From Clostridium sp. BNL1100 (GTDB lineage Bacteria > Bacillota > Clostridia > Acetivibrionales > DSM-1351), in the NCBI RefSeq assembly GCF_000244875.1, contig NC_016791.1:787501-851500 (forward strand): 64,000 bases of DNA, in the 5' to 3' direction. Shown here one piece after another: positions 17,346-25,697 of this stretch. The position numbers and the translations under genes are program-made. The stretch's first letter is position 1, and every line of letters begins with the position of its first letter. A model generated the notes under the pieces. The model did not search any database and had not been told where the DNA came from. It was given only the letters and a program-made list of their open reading frames with translations.

Positions 17346-18011
17346 ATGATGAAAAAATTTGCATTTGTATCTGATTTTGACGGAACACTCACTGACAGGG
17401 ATTTTTATCACATAGTAATGGATAAATACTTAAAGGATTGGGCATGGAATTATTATGATGAATGGAAGAAAACCAAAAAGATAAATGTGGATTTTCTTAA
17501 TAAAATGTTTGGCTCAATGGACAGAAGTGAAGAGGAAATATTGCAGGATATACTGGAGCTACCCCTTGATCCGTATGCTGTTAAATTTATTCAAATGGTG
17601 GAAAACAACGGGGGAGATTTTTTTATATTAAGTGCGGGAACATCATATTATATCAATAAACTTTTGGAGTATTTTAAAATAAAAAATGTTACGGTTATTT
17701 CAATGGAAGGAAGGTATCATAACAGGGGAATTGAGATAATGCCTGATCCAAAAAGCGAATTTTATTCGGAAATGTGGGGCATAGACAAGCAAAAGGTTGT
17801 CCGTTCATTGAAAGAAAAATATGTAAAGGTGTATTTTGCAGGTGACAGCGAGCCGGATATTGGTGCAGCAAAAGCAGCAGATTGTGCATTTGCAACAAGT
17901 TCCCTTAAAGATTGGCTTACAAAAGAAAAGGCTCCATATATAGCCTTTGAGCATTTTAATGAAATTGCAAAATATTTGGTCAGGGAAAAAATACTTACCG
18001 ATTTTGAGTAA
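17346..18011 (+). CDS. HAD-family phosphatase (MtnX/SerB-like)
   Basis: A 221-residue HAD phosphatase with motif I DFDGTLTD (nucleophile Asp and the acid/base Asp two residues on), motif II SAGTS, and motif III/IV GDSEPDIGAAKAADCAFA. The size and helical cap resemble the MtnX and phosphoserine-phosphatase branch. A GGAG lies six to nine bases before two adjacent ATGs (17346 and 17349); the longer frame from 17310 has no ribosome site. The glycerol-1-phosphate dehydrogenase gene begins 27 bases later, so the substrate may be glycerol phosphate or another small phospho-compound. Confidence 0.85.
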   Translation: MMKKFAFVSDFDGTLTDRDFYHIVMDKYLKDWAWNYYDEWKKTKKINVDFLNKMFGSMDRSEEEILQDILELPLDPYAVKFIQMVENNGGDFFILSAGTSYYINKLLEYFKIKNVTVISMEGRYHNRGIEIMPDPKSEFYSEMWGIDKQKVVRSLKEKYVKVYFAGDSEPDIGAAKAADCAFATSSLKDWLTKEKAPYIAFEHFNEIAKYLVREKILTDFE

Positions 18012-18038
18012 AGCTTATTTCTGGATGGAGGTACTTGA

Positions 18039-19103
18039 GTGATGACTGCTGTACACAGAATTGAAATTCCTTCAATACTTGAAGTTAGTAATAATATACT
18101 GGGAAGTGTGGGGGCATACATTGAAAGGGCTGGAATAAATAATGTTGTAATACTGTTTGGAGAAGGAATCCGTGATTTATTTGGTGAAAAGATTCTTGAT
18201 TCCATAAAGTCAAGAAAATCTCTTACCGTTCTTGAAACTTATGACTATGATGATATAAAGCTTGAAAATCTCATGCCCAAGGCATTTTCCATACCTTCTA
18301 AAACTGATGCGGTTGTTGGAGTAGGTGGAGGAAAGGTACTTGATGCGGCTAAATATATGGCTTTTTTAAACAAGCTCCCATTTATAAGTATACCCACATC
18401 AACCTCAAACGACGGTTTTTCCAGCTCCGGCTGTTCTCTGATAATAAACGGCAGACGTACATCAGTGCACGCTTCGATGCCATTTGGAATAATTGTTGAT
18501 TTAGAGGTTTTAAAAAATGCACCTATGAAATTTATATATTCAGGCCTTGGAGACATTATTTCTAAAATAACCGCCGTATACGACTGGTATTTTGAAGAAA
18601 AGAACAATGCTGCAAAAGTTGATGACTTTGCCGCAATGATGGCAAAAAAGTCTGTAAACAGTATTGTTAGAATGCCGTATACTCAGGTAACAGAAAACTT
18701 CTTTTTAAAGGAAATGGTGGACTCTCTGACAATGAGCGGAATTGCAATGCAGATAGCAGACAGCAGCGCACCTGCCAGCGGCAGTGAACATCTTATATCT
18801 CATGCATTGGATAAGCTTCTGGAAAATCCCCAGCTGCATGGAATCCAGGTGGGGATTGCTACCTATCTGATGAGCAGAGTTCAGGAACACAGATACCAGC
18901 GGGTAGAAAAATTCCTGACAGATACCGGTTTCTTTGATTTTGTTGAAACCTTAAAAATGAAAGCTGAGGACTTCGAAAAGGCAATTGACCTTTCACCGTC
19001 CATTAAGCCAAGCAGATACACTTATCTCCATGTGCCGGAAAACAGAGAAAAAGCAAAACAGCTGCTTAAAAGTGATGAAATACTTAAAAGGATACTTGTA
19101 TAA
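18039..19103 (+). CDS. egsA: sn-Glycerol-1-phosphate dehydrogenase (EgsA/AraM-like)
   Basis: A 354-residue iron-alcohol-dehydrogenase-fold enzyme. It has the NAD(P)-binding GVGGGKVLDAAKY (about residue 88), the STSNDGFSSSG loop, and metal-binding histidines in SEHLISHALD and LHGIQVG. This branch reduces dihydroxyacetone phosphate to sn-glycerol-1-phosphate; in Bacillus the product feeds the PcrB archaeal-type glyceryl-ether pathway. The GTG start lies seven bases after GGAGG, with an in-frame ATG immediately after. It forms an operon with the preceding HAD phosphatase. No pcrB-like gene is in the window, so what the product is used for is open. Confidence 0.88.
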   Translation: MMTAVHRIEIPSILEVSNNILGSVGAYIERAGINNVVILFGEGIRDLFGEKILDSIKSRKSLTVLETYDYDDIKLENLMPKAFSIPSKTDAVVGVGGGKVLDAAKYMAFLNKLPFISIPTSTSNDGFSSSGCSLIINGRRTSVHASMPFGIIVDLEVLKNAPMKFIYSGLGDIISKITAVYDWYFEEKNNAAKVDDFAAMMAKKSVNSIVRMPYTQVTENFFLKEMVDSLTMSGIAMQIADSSAPASGSEHLISHALDKLLENPQLHGIQVGIATYLMSRVQEHRYQRVEKFLTDTGFFDFVETLKMKAEDFEKAIDLSPSIKPSRYTYLHVPENREKAKQLLKSDEILKRILV

Positions 19104-19114
19104 ATGAACTTTTT

Positions 19115-19144
19115 CGGATGCCTGCCTCACCGGCATCGCATCCG
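19115..19144. other. Stem-loop between convergent egsA and ldh
   Basis: Outer stem cggatgc / gcatccg with an inner tgcc / ggca pairing. It lies between two converging genes where a terminator is expected, but neither side has a T-run. Confidence 0.55.
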
Positions 19145-19157
19145 AATTAAAGTACAT

Positions 19158-20108
19158 TTACAAATTCAGTCCACTGATAACCTGTTTCAAGGCCTGGGCG
19201 GATTTATTAAGTAATCCCGTTTCCTCGCTGCTTAGAGGAACATTTAAAATCCTTGAAACACCCTCCGAATTTACCTGGCTGGGAATACTGAGACATATGT
19301 CATTTAGACCGTATTCTCCTTCGAATAGGCTTGATACTGTCAATATGGAGTTTTCATTACGGACAATAGCCTCTACAATTCTTCTTACTGCAAGAGCAAC
19401 GGCATAGTAGGTTGCATTTTTTCTGTCAATAATCTCATATGCTGCGTTTTTTACCTTGTCGAAAGTATCACGTTTGAAGCTTTCATTGTCACAGGATTTA
19501 CACTCTTTGCAATAAACATCCATGGGTATCCCGGCTATGGATGCAAGACTCCAGGTAGGGACTTCAGTGTCTCCGTGTTCACCGATTATATATGCATGTA
19601 CGTTTCTCGGGTCAACCCCCATATGTTCCCCAAGCATGTATTTGAAACGTGCAGTGTCCAAAACGGTTCCTGAGCCTATAACTCTGTTTTTAGGGAAGCC
19701 GGACAGCTTGTAGGTTACGTAGGTTAAAATATCCACCGGGTTTGTAACAACAAGCAGGATACAGTCTGTATTATATTTAACGATATTTCCAACTATGTCT
19801 TTGAAAATTTCAGTGTTTTTATTTACAAGGTCAATTCTTGTCTCACCCGGTTTCTGGTTTGCACCTCCGGTTATTACAACAATATCTGCACCTTTGCAGT
19901 CTTCATAATCCCCGTTATATATTCTGACAGGCCTGACAAATGGCATACCGTGATTCATATCCATTGCTTCGCCTTCAGCTTTTTTTGTGTTTTGGTCTAT
20001 AAGTACAATTTCTGAAACCAGACCGCTTACCATTAATGTATAGGCAGTAGTTGAACCAACAAAGCCCGTACCCACAATTACTATTTTATTTATAGATTTA
20101 TTTTTCAT
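19158..20108 (-). CDS. ldh: L-lactate dehydrogenase
   Basis: A 316-residue NAD-dependent enzyme that reduces pyruvate to L-lactate. The Rossmann motif VGTGFVGST is at residues 12-20. The substrate-specificity loop [10 protein letters not shown] has Gln85, as in LDH rather than the Arg of malate dehydrogenase. The catalytic His178 lies in GEHGD. ATG follows AAGGAT. It is monocistronic and divergent from a GGDEF gene. In a fermenting clostridium it recycles NADH, alternative to the NADH-linked hydrogenase encoded at 44.7-48.2 kb. Confidence 0.96.
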   Translation of the reverse strand: MKNKSINKIVIVGTGFVGSTTAYTLMVSGLVSEIVLIDQNTKKAEGEAMDMNHGMPFVRPVRIYNGDYEDCKGADIVVITGGANQKPGETRIDLVNKNTEIFKDIVGNIVKYNTDCILLVVTNPVDILTYVTYKLSGFPKNRVIGSGTVLDTARFKYMLGEHMGVDPRNVHAYIIGEHGDTEVPTWSLASIAGIPMDVYCKECKSCDNESFKRDTFDKVKNAAYEIIDRKNATYYAVALAVRRIVEAIVRNENSILTVSSLFEGEYGLNDICLSIPSQVNSEGVSRILNVPLSSEETGLLNKSAQALKQVISGLNL

Positions 20109-20164
20109 AATAAATATCCTTCACTTTCTTAGAGTATTTGCTTAGTATAAAATATACCCTTAAT

Positions 20165-20180
20165 TTGTAAGTTATAACAA
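20165..20180 (-). promoter_or_regulatory. Possible Rex-like operator upstream of ldh
   Basis: The sequence TTGTAAGTTATAACAA has inverted TTGT / ACAA ends, and its complement begins TTGTTATAAC. That resembles the clostridial Rex consensus TTGTTAAnnnnTTAACAA imperfectly. It sits about 57-72 bases before the ldh start codon, where an NADH-sensing repressor would be expected. Confidence 0.3.
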
Positions 20181-20296
20181 AACATTTTAAATGTAAAAAT
20201 ATATACTATTTTGTTGTAAAATCATAAATAATAATGTAAAATATTAATATAATATAACAAAAAGTGGAATAAAAAAGAATAAAGGAGATAAAACTT

Positions 20297-21442
20297 ATGC
20301 AAATATTAATTAATCATCAATTGACAATTATCTCTTTTGCAACCTTGTTTCTTTTCTTTATCTATGCTAATTGTGTTTTGGAAAAAAGATCTGTAATCAG
20401 AAGACTGTATCTTTCAGCTGCGCTCTTGAATTTATTTCTCACATTATCAAATTTGTTACTAAAGATTTTACTCGAAAATTATACCATTCCATTGATAGTG
20501 ATAAGAATAATACGGTGTATTAACTTTATAGTGTCTCCTCTTCTGGCTTATACATTTTTGCTGTTTATATGTAATTATTTCGCAAACCCATTCAGGATAA
20601 AGAAACAGGCAGGTCTGGTTTTTAATTTACTTTTTTTTGCAAATACTATTACCGCAATCATTGCTTTTAAAACCGATATGTTTATAAATAAATTGGGCTG
20701 GGGAGCCTACATTCTCCCATTCTCAATAAGTTTGATTCTGTTATTCTATAGTATTTATGTAATATTTAATAGAAGGAAGCTGCTCTTAAAGGTTGAGTAC
20801 ATTTACATTATGTCAGTAAGCCTAATGATTGTGGCTGTAACAGCCTTTCAGCTTATTTTAAATAAGACAGGCTATATTTGGTGCTTTAATTCACTTGTTC
20901 TTATATTTATGTTTATTATTATTCAGCAGGGGGAGCTGTACAAGGATTCCCTTACAGGGGCCAGAAACAGACAGGCATTAAAAAAATGCATTGATTGTTA
21001 TGAAAGACGTAATTTAAGCCGATTGTCAGCGGTAATGATAGACCTTGACTATTTCAAAAGTATCAACGATTTATACGGGCATTCCGAGGGAGATTTTGCA
21101 CTGAAGGCATTTGTAAAAATGCTACAAAGAGTCTATCTGAATTCGGGAATTGTTTTCCGCACTGGCGGTGATGAATTCCTTGTTCTTATTGATAATCGTT
21201 CAGAACCTCAGATTCATGACCTGATGAAGAAGGTTTCAGGGGTAGTAGAAAAATTTAATGCAGGTGGCAATAAGCCATACAGTATAAAGTACAGTTATGC
21301 CTTTGGAACATATAAAAGAACGGATAAAGGAGTCAACCAGTTTTTACATGAAATAGACCTTCAAATGTACAATAATAAAAACGGTAAAAAAAGAATTTTC
21401 GGTGAAGGCCTTCAATCAGGCATTTATGCAGGTATTCTATGA
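20297..21442 (+). CDS. Membrane-bound diguanylate cyclase (GGDEF)
   Basis: A 381-residue protein with about six or seven transmembrane segments in residues 1-215, then a GGDEF domain (about 220-375). The active-site loop is an intact GGDEF at residues 290-294, and DYFKSINDLYGHSEGD carries the metal and substrate residues, so it should make cyclic di-GMP from two GTP. The RxxD inhibitory site usually found five residues before GGDEF is absent, which suggests no product inhibition at that site. ATG after AAAGGAG. The membrane part resembles the 7TM sensor type; its ligand is unknown. Confidence 0.92.
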   Translation: MQILINHQLTIISFATLFLFFIYANCVLEKRSVIRRLYLSAALLNLFLTLSNLLLKILLENYTIPLIVIRIIRCINFIVSPLLAYTFLLFICNYFANPFRIKKQAGLVFNLLFFANTITAIIAFKTDMFINKLGWGAYILPFSISLILLFYSIYVIFNRRKLLLKVEYIYIMSVSLMIVAVTAFQLILNKTGYIWCFNSLVLIFMFIIIQQGELYKDSLTGARNRQALKKCIDCYERRNLSRLSAVMIDLDYFKSINDLYGHSEGDFALKAFVKMLQRVYLNSGIVFRTGGDEFLVLIDNRSEPQIHDLMKKVSGVVEKFNAGGNKPYSIKYSYAFGTYKRTDKGVNQFLHEIDLQMYNNKNGKKRIFGEGLQSGIYAGIL

Positions 21443-21472
21443 TAGTTTTAAGTTGAAATTCAATCCTTTGTA

Positions 21473-21501
21473 TTGTTTATATTTCAGGAAGTAGGTATAA
21501 T
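21473..21501 (+). promoter_or_regulatory. Candidate promoter of bacteriohemerythrin
   Basis: TTGTTT and TATAAT with a 17-base spacer, 33 bases before the start codon. It implies the gene is transcribed apart from the GGDEF gene. Confidence 0.6.
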
Positions 21502-21533
21502 CTTGGTATACACTACATTTAAGGAGGGTCCAT

Positions 21534-21926
21534 ATGATAGAATGGAGGGACGAATTCATTCTTGGAATCGAGAAAATCGATGAACAGCATAAAAAGTTAT
21601 TTCAGATTGCTTCAGAAATTTATGCTGTCATGAAAAATCAGCTTATTACGGACAAATATGATGAAATTGTGCACCTTATTACGGAACTAAAAGATTACAC
21701 AGTTTTTCACTTTACTTACGAAGAAGAATATATGCATAGTATAGGATACCGAAAGCTGCTCTCCCATAAAGTTGAACACCATGACTTTATTGAAAAAATC
21801 AATAATACGGACTATAGCAGGATAGATAAGGACCAGAATCAGTACTTAATGGAATTGCTTGATTTTACGGTAGAATGGATTGCAAACCATATAATGAAAA
21901 CAGATAGAGCTTACACAATCAAATAA
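21534..21926 (+). CDS. Bacteriohemerythrin
   Basis: A 130-residue single-domain hemerythrin. All ligands of the O2-binding di-iron centre are in place: His19, His59, Glu63, His78, His82, His119 and Asp124, with the typical signatures DEQHKKLF and HFTYEEEYM. It would bind O2 reversibly, for storage, delivery to an oxidase or sensing. ATG with AAGGAGGG. Its own promoter and terminator frame it. It lies between a diguanylate cyclase and an NADH oxidase, which fits a small oxygen-response neighbourhood. Confidence 0.95.
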   Translation: MIEWRDEFILGIEKIDEQHKKLFQIASEIYAVMKNQLITDKYDEIVHLITELKDYTVFHFTYEEEYMHSIGYRKLLSHKVEHHDFIEKINNTDYSRIDKDQNQYLMELLDFTVEWIANHIMKTDRAYTIK

Positions 21927-21938
21927 AATTTCTTTAAG

Positions 21939-21969
21939 GTACATTCCAAGGTGGATGTACTTTTTATTT
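21939..21969 (+). terminator. Terminator after bacteriohemerythrin
   Basis: Arms gtacattcca and tggatgtac pair with one bulged T around loop agg, followed by TTTTTATTT. Confidence 0.9.
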
Positions 21970-22061
21970 ATAAAAAAGAAATGGTATACCGATTCTGTTT
22001 ATAAAATATATTAGGTGGTATATATGGGATATATTTACATGTAAGCAGAGGAGGATATAGT

Positions 22062-23396
22062 ATGAAAATAGTAGTAATCGGATGTACGCATGCAGGGACG
22101 GCAGCAATTAATAATATGGTAAAACTTTACCCCGGTTCGGAAATAACGGTTTATGAAAAGAATGATAATATTTCTTTCCTTTCATGCGGTATAGCCCTTT
22201 ATGTTGGCGGTGTGGTAAAGGATCCCGAAAGTTTGTTTTATTCATCACCCGAAAAGTTAAAGGAGATGGGCATAACAACCCGGATGCGTCATGAGGTAAT
22301 GGATATAGATATTGATAAAAAAACCTTGTTGGTAAAAAACATGGAAACGGGCAGTAGCTTTGAGGACAATTATGACAAACTGATAATTTCTTCGGGTTCA
22401 TGGCCAATTATTCCTGATATTGAAGGTATTCAGCTGGAAGGAGTTCTTCCGGCAAAAAATTATAACCATTCAAAAGAAATAGTAAGTAAGGAAAAATCCG
22501 CTCAGAGCATTGTAGTGGTAGGAGCAGGATATATCGGTGTAGAACTGGCAGAGGCCTTTGCCATAAAAGGGAAAAAGGTTACCTTGATAGACACCGAAAA
22601 AAGAATACTAAGCAAGTATTTTGACAAAGAGTTTACGGATGTTGCGGAAGAAAAGATGAAAGCAAAAGGTATTACGCTAGCCTTGGGTGAGACTGTAACA
22701 AATTTCATCGGAAACAAAAATAAAATTAAAAAGGTTAAAACGGATAAAGCAGAGTATGATGCTGACCTTGCTGTTCTTTGTATTGGTTTTCGGCCAAGCA
22801 CAGGATTATTTAAAGACAAGCTTGAGATGCTGCCTAACGGGGCCATAATAGTAGATGAGTATATGCAGACAAGCAGAAAGGATGTCTTTGCTGCCGGAGA
22901 CTGTTGTGCATCCATGTATAATCCTATCGGAATACATAAATATATACCTCTTGCAACAAATGCTGTCAGAATGGGCACACTTGCAGCACTAAACCTTGAA
23001 CAGCCTACAGTAAAGTATTTGGGTACACAAGGAACGTCAGCAATAAAAATATACGAACTTAATTATGCTGCAACCGGCTTGACTCAAAGTGCAGCAGACT
23101 TTCATAATATTGATATAAAATCAGTTACAATCAGAGAGAATTACCGTCCCGAATTTATGCCGGATTATGAAGAGGTATTATTGAAAGTAGTATTTGATGC
23201 CAAAACAAGAGAGATTCTCGGAGCCCAGATTCTGTCAAAGGCGGATTTAACCCAGTCTGCTAATACATTGTCTTTAGCAATTCAAAAGAAAGTGACTATT
23301 GATGAGCTGGCACTTACAGACTTTTTCTTCCAACCTCATTACAACAAGCCGTGGAATTTTCTTAATACCGCAGGGCTTCAAGCTAAGGACATTTAG
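22062..23396 (+). CDS. NADH oxidase / CoA-disulfide reductase family flavoprotein
   Basis: A 444-residue FAD enzyme of the pyridine-nucleotide-disulfide reductase class 3. It shows the FAD-binding IGCTHAGTAA with His10, the redox-active Cys42 in FLSCGIALY, the NADH-binding GAGYIGVELAEAF and the second FAD motif VFAAGDCCA. A single active-site Cys and His10 are typical of water-forming NADH oxidases; NADPH-dependent CoA-disulfide reductases are close relatives and cannot be excluded. It probably removes O2 while reoxidising NADH. ATG after GAGGAGG. It has its own terminator. Confidence 0.9.
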   Translation: MKIVVIGCTHAGTAAINNMVKLYPGSEITVYEKNDNISFLSCGIALYVGGVVKDPESLFYSSPEKLKEMGITTRMRHEVMDIDIDKKTLLVKNMETGSSFEDNYDKLIISSGSWPIIPDIEGIQLEGVLPAKNYNHSKEIVSKEKSAQSIVVVGAGYIGVELAEAFAIKGKKVTLIDTEKRILSKYFDKEFTDVAEEKMKAKGITLALGETVTNFIGNKNKIKKVKTDKAEYDADLAVLCIGFRPSTGLFKDKLEMLPNGAIIVDEYMQTSRKDVFAAGDCCASMYNPIGIHKYIPLATNAVRMGTLAALNLEQPTVKYLGTQGTSAIKIYELNYAATGLTQSAADFHNIDIKSVTIRENYRPEFMPDYEEVLLKVVFDAKTREILGAQILSKADLTQSANTLSLAIQKKVTIDELALTDFFFQPHYNKPWNFLNTAGLQAKDI

Positions 23397-23419
23397 ACAT
23401 TGGTTTAAAAAAAAGCAGG

Positions 23420-23447
23420 CTGTCTTTTAAAGACAGTCTTTTTTTGA
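23420..23447 (+). terminator. Terminator after NADH oxidase
   Basis: A ctgtctttt / aaagacag palindrome followed by a run of seven Ts. Confidence 0.9.
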
Positions 23448-23528
23448 CTATAATTAAAGTTGATATGAAAAAATTTTTATGTTATTCTAAAATGAATTTG
23501 TTTTAATACTTTTTAGATGGAGTTAAAT

Positions 23529-25010
23529 ATGGAAAACACGGAGAAACAATATAAAAACAAGGGATTAATCCTTGTAAACATTGTATTATTGACTTTTATG
23601 GCATGTCTTGACAGTAGCATTGTAAATGTTGCACTGCCTGTAATGGCAGATAAATTTTCAGTTGGAATGGGTTCTATTTCAACAATCGTATCAACGTATT
23701 TGATTGCTATTTCTGCAACTGTGCTGATTTTCGGAAGGCTGGGAGACATTAAGGGGAAAGTAAAAATATTTAAAACAGGTATTATTGTATTTACACTAGG
23801 CTCGTTATTGTGTGCCGTTTCGCCCTCCTTAAATATACTTGTATTATCAAGAATTATTCAGGCTATAGGCGCAGCAGCTTTTATGGCAACAAACCAAGGA
23901 ATAGTTACAAGGGCGTTCCCGGTGAATGAAAGAGGCAGAGCACTTGGTATTACAGGTTCCTTTGTAGCACTTGGTACTCTTGTAGGACCTCCGCTGGGTG
24001 GTTTCATTGTTGACGTAGCAAGCTGGCAATATATATTCCTGATAAATATACCTATTGGTATTTTCGCATTCATTATGGGCTTGAAGGTGCTTCCTAAAGA
24101 CGAGCAGAGCAGTGAATCAAAGTTTGATATAAAGGGTGCGATCCTTTTTCTTATAAGTATAATATCACTCTTTGCCGCATTGCTGTCGGGTGAGCAGATA
24201 GGTTTCCTCAAACCAATTATTCTGGCAAGTTTTGCAGTGGCAATTATATCATTTATATTATTTATTAAAATGGAAGGAAGAGTTGAAAGTCCCCTTCTGC
24301 AACTGAACATTTTTAAAAATAAGCTTTTTTCACTAAGCATTTTGTGCGGTTTTTTGCTTTTTGTATGTATGAACTGCTCAAACATTATAATGCCATTCTA
24401 TTTTCAGGATATTATAAAAATGTCACCTTGGTTAACGGGAATATATCTTATGTCATATCCTCTGATACTTCTGGTGGTATCACCAGTTAGCGGATTTTTG
24501 TCAGATAAAATAGGTTCTGAAATGCTTACCTTTGTGGGACTGGCGATTTTTAGTGCAGGCTGTTTCTTAATGGCTACTATTAATCAGACTTTTAGTCCTG
24601 TAAAAATTATATTGTTTATTTCGTTGATGGCTATAGGAAACGGTATGTTCCAATCACCTAATAATTCGCTAATTATGTCAACTGTACCAAGAAGCCGTTT
24701 AGGGATTGCAGGCAGTATTAATGCACTTGTCAGAAACCTTGGTCTGGTAATCGGTGTATCTGTATCGACACTGGTGCTTTACGGAATGATGAGTTTTAAG
24801 CTTGGTTATAAAGTAACGAATTTTGTTGAAGGAAAAGAAGCAGAATTCATTTTTGGAATGAGTTTCGCTTATATTTTCATTGGAGCACTTTCCTTGGTTG
24901 CAGCAACTCTGACCGCAGTCAGACTATACAGAATCAAGAAAAATGCTAAGTCCAATGACAATTATACTGATGAACAGGATTATGATATAGGAGATATGGA
25001 AGCAAAGTAA
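23529..25010 (+). CDS. MFS multidrug efflux transporter, DHA2 (14-TM) family
   Basis: A 493-residue membrane transporter. It shows the DHA2 N-terminal motif (LDSSIVNVALPVM), motif A (GRLGDIKGKVK) and the antiporter motif C (GTLVGPPLGG), with about 14 hydrophobic segments. It would export drugs or metabolites in exchange for protons. The ATG at 23529 lies six bases after GGAG; an in-frame ATG at 23517 has no ribosome site. It faces the next HAD gene with only one base between stop codons and no clear terminator. Confidence 0.9.
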   Translation: MENTEKQYKNKGLILVNIVLLTFMACLDSSIVNVALPVMADKFSVGMGSISTIVSTYLIAISATVLIFGRLGDIKGKVKIFKTGIIVFTLGSLLCAVSPSLNILVLSRIIQAIGAAAFMATNQGIVTRAFPVNERGRALGITGSFVALGTLVGPPLGGFIVDVASWQYIFLINIPIGIFAFIMGLKVLPKDEQSSESKFDIKGAILFLISIISLFAALLSGEQIGFLKPIILASFAVAIISFILFIKMEGRVESPLLQLNIFKNKLFSLSILCGFLLFVCMNCSNIIMPFYFQDIIKMSPWLTGIYLMSYPLILLVVSPVSGFLSDKIGSEMLTFVGLAIFSAGCFLMATINQTFSPVKIILFISLMAIGNGMFQSPNNSLIMSTVPRSRLGIAGSINALVRNLGLVIGVSVSTLVLYGMMSFKLGYKVTNFVEGKEAEFIFGMSFAYIFIGALSLVAATLTAVRLYRIKKNAKSNDNYTDEQDYDIGDMEAK

Positions 25011-25011
25011 T

Positions 25012-25635
25012 TTAAAGCTTTAATATTTTAAGCAGATCTGCAGGCTTCTTGAAAAAGAAGTCTGCATTTATATTTTCAGCATTATTTGAGCCCCAAAGAG
25101 CCAATGCAAACTTTACTCCGGCTTTTTTTGCACATTCTCTGTCAAATACCGTGTCACCGATATACAACGTTTCGGAAGGAACAGCATTCAGCTTGTCCAT
25201 GGCAAGCAACAAGGGATCCGGATTTGGTTTATGCAGGGTAGTATCATCAGATGCTACAATAGTTTTAAAATATTTAGTGAATTGCTGCAGACAGCTGTCA
25301 ACTTCGATTTCATACTGACACCTTGAGGTTACAACACCCATTGGGATATTTAACTCTTTAAGGTTTTCCATTATTTCAGGTATTCCCTCAAAGGCAGTAC
25401 ATTTTTTAAAGCCTTCTATAAGGTACTTGTAGTAATCTTTTAAAGCCGCATCAATATCAGTAAAACCATATCTCTCAAGAGAAACAGGAGTAGGAACACC
25501 ATAGCCTTTTAAGAGTTCTTCATTGGTAAAATATCTGCCGTGTTTTTTGAAAATAATACTCTGGTATGCATAGTATACTGCTTCTTCGGTATCAATCATT
25601 GTTCCGTCAATATCAAATATTATGTAGTTAAACAT
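25012..25635 (-). CDS. HAD-superfamily hydrolase (phosphoglycolate phosphatase-like)
   Basis: A 207-residue subfamily IA HAD enzyme. Motif I is FDIDGTMIDTEE, motif II is VTSRC, and motif III/IV is KPNPDPLLLA with IGDTVFDRECAKKAG. A helical cap lies at about 18-85. The substrate of this branch (phosphoglycolate, pyrophosphate, sugar phosphates) cannot be fixed from sequence. ATG after GGGAGGG. It is transcribed toward the MFS gene, probably as a single gene or with the upstream flippase 62 bases away. Confidence 0.88.
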   Translation of the reverse strand: MFNYIIFDIDGTMIDTEEAVYYAYQSIIFKKHGRYFTNEELLKGYGVPTPVSLERYGFTDIDAALKDYYKYLIEGFKKCTAFEGIPEIMENLKELNIPMGVVTSRCQYEIEVDSCLQQFTKYFKTIVASDDTTLHKPNPDPLLLAMDKLNAVPSETLYIGDTVFDRECAKKAGVKFALALWGSNNAENINADFFFKKPADLLKILKL

Positions 25636-25697
25636 TTTTGCCCTCCCGGTTATCTGTCTCGATTATACAAGGTATTATAACACCAAAGGAGACATTG

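Noticed and set aside
19115-19144. Canonical Rho-independent terminator between egsA and ldh
   Set aside because: The stem is good but neither strand has a T-run; reported only as a hairpin.
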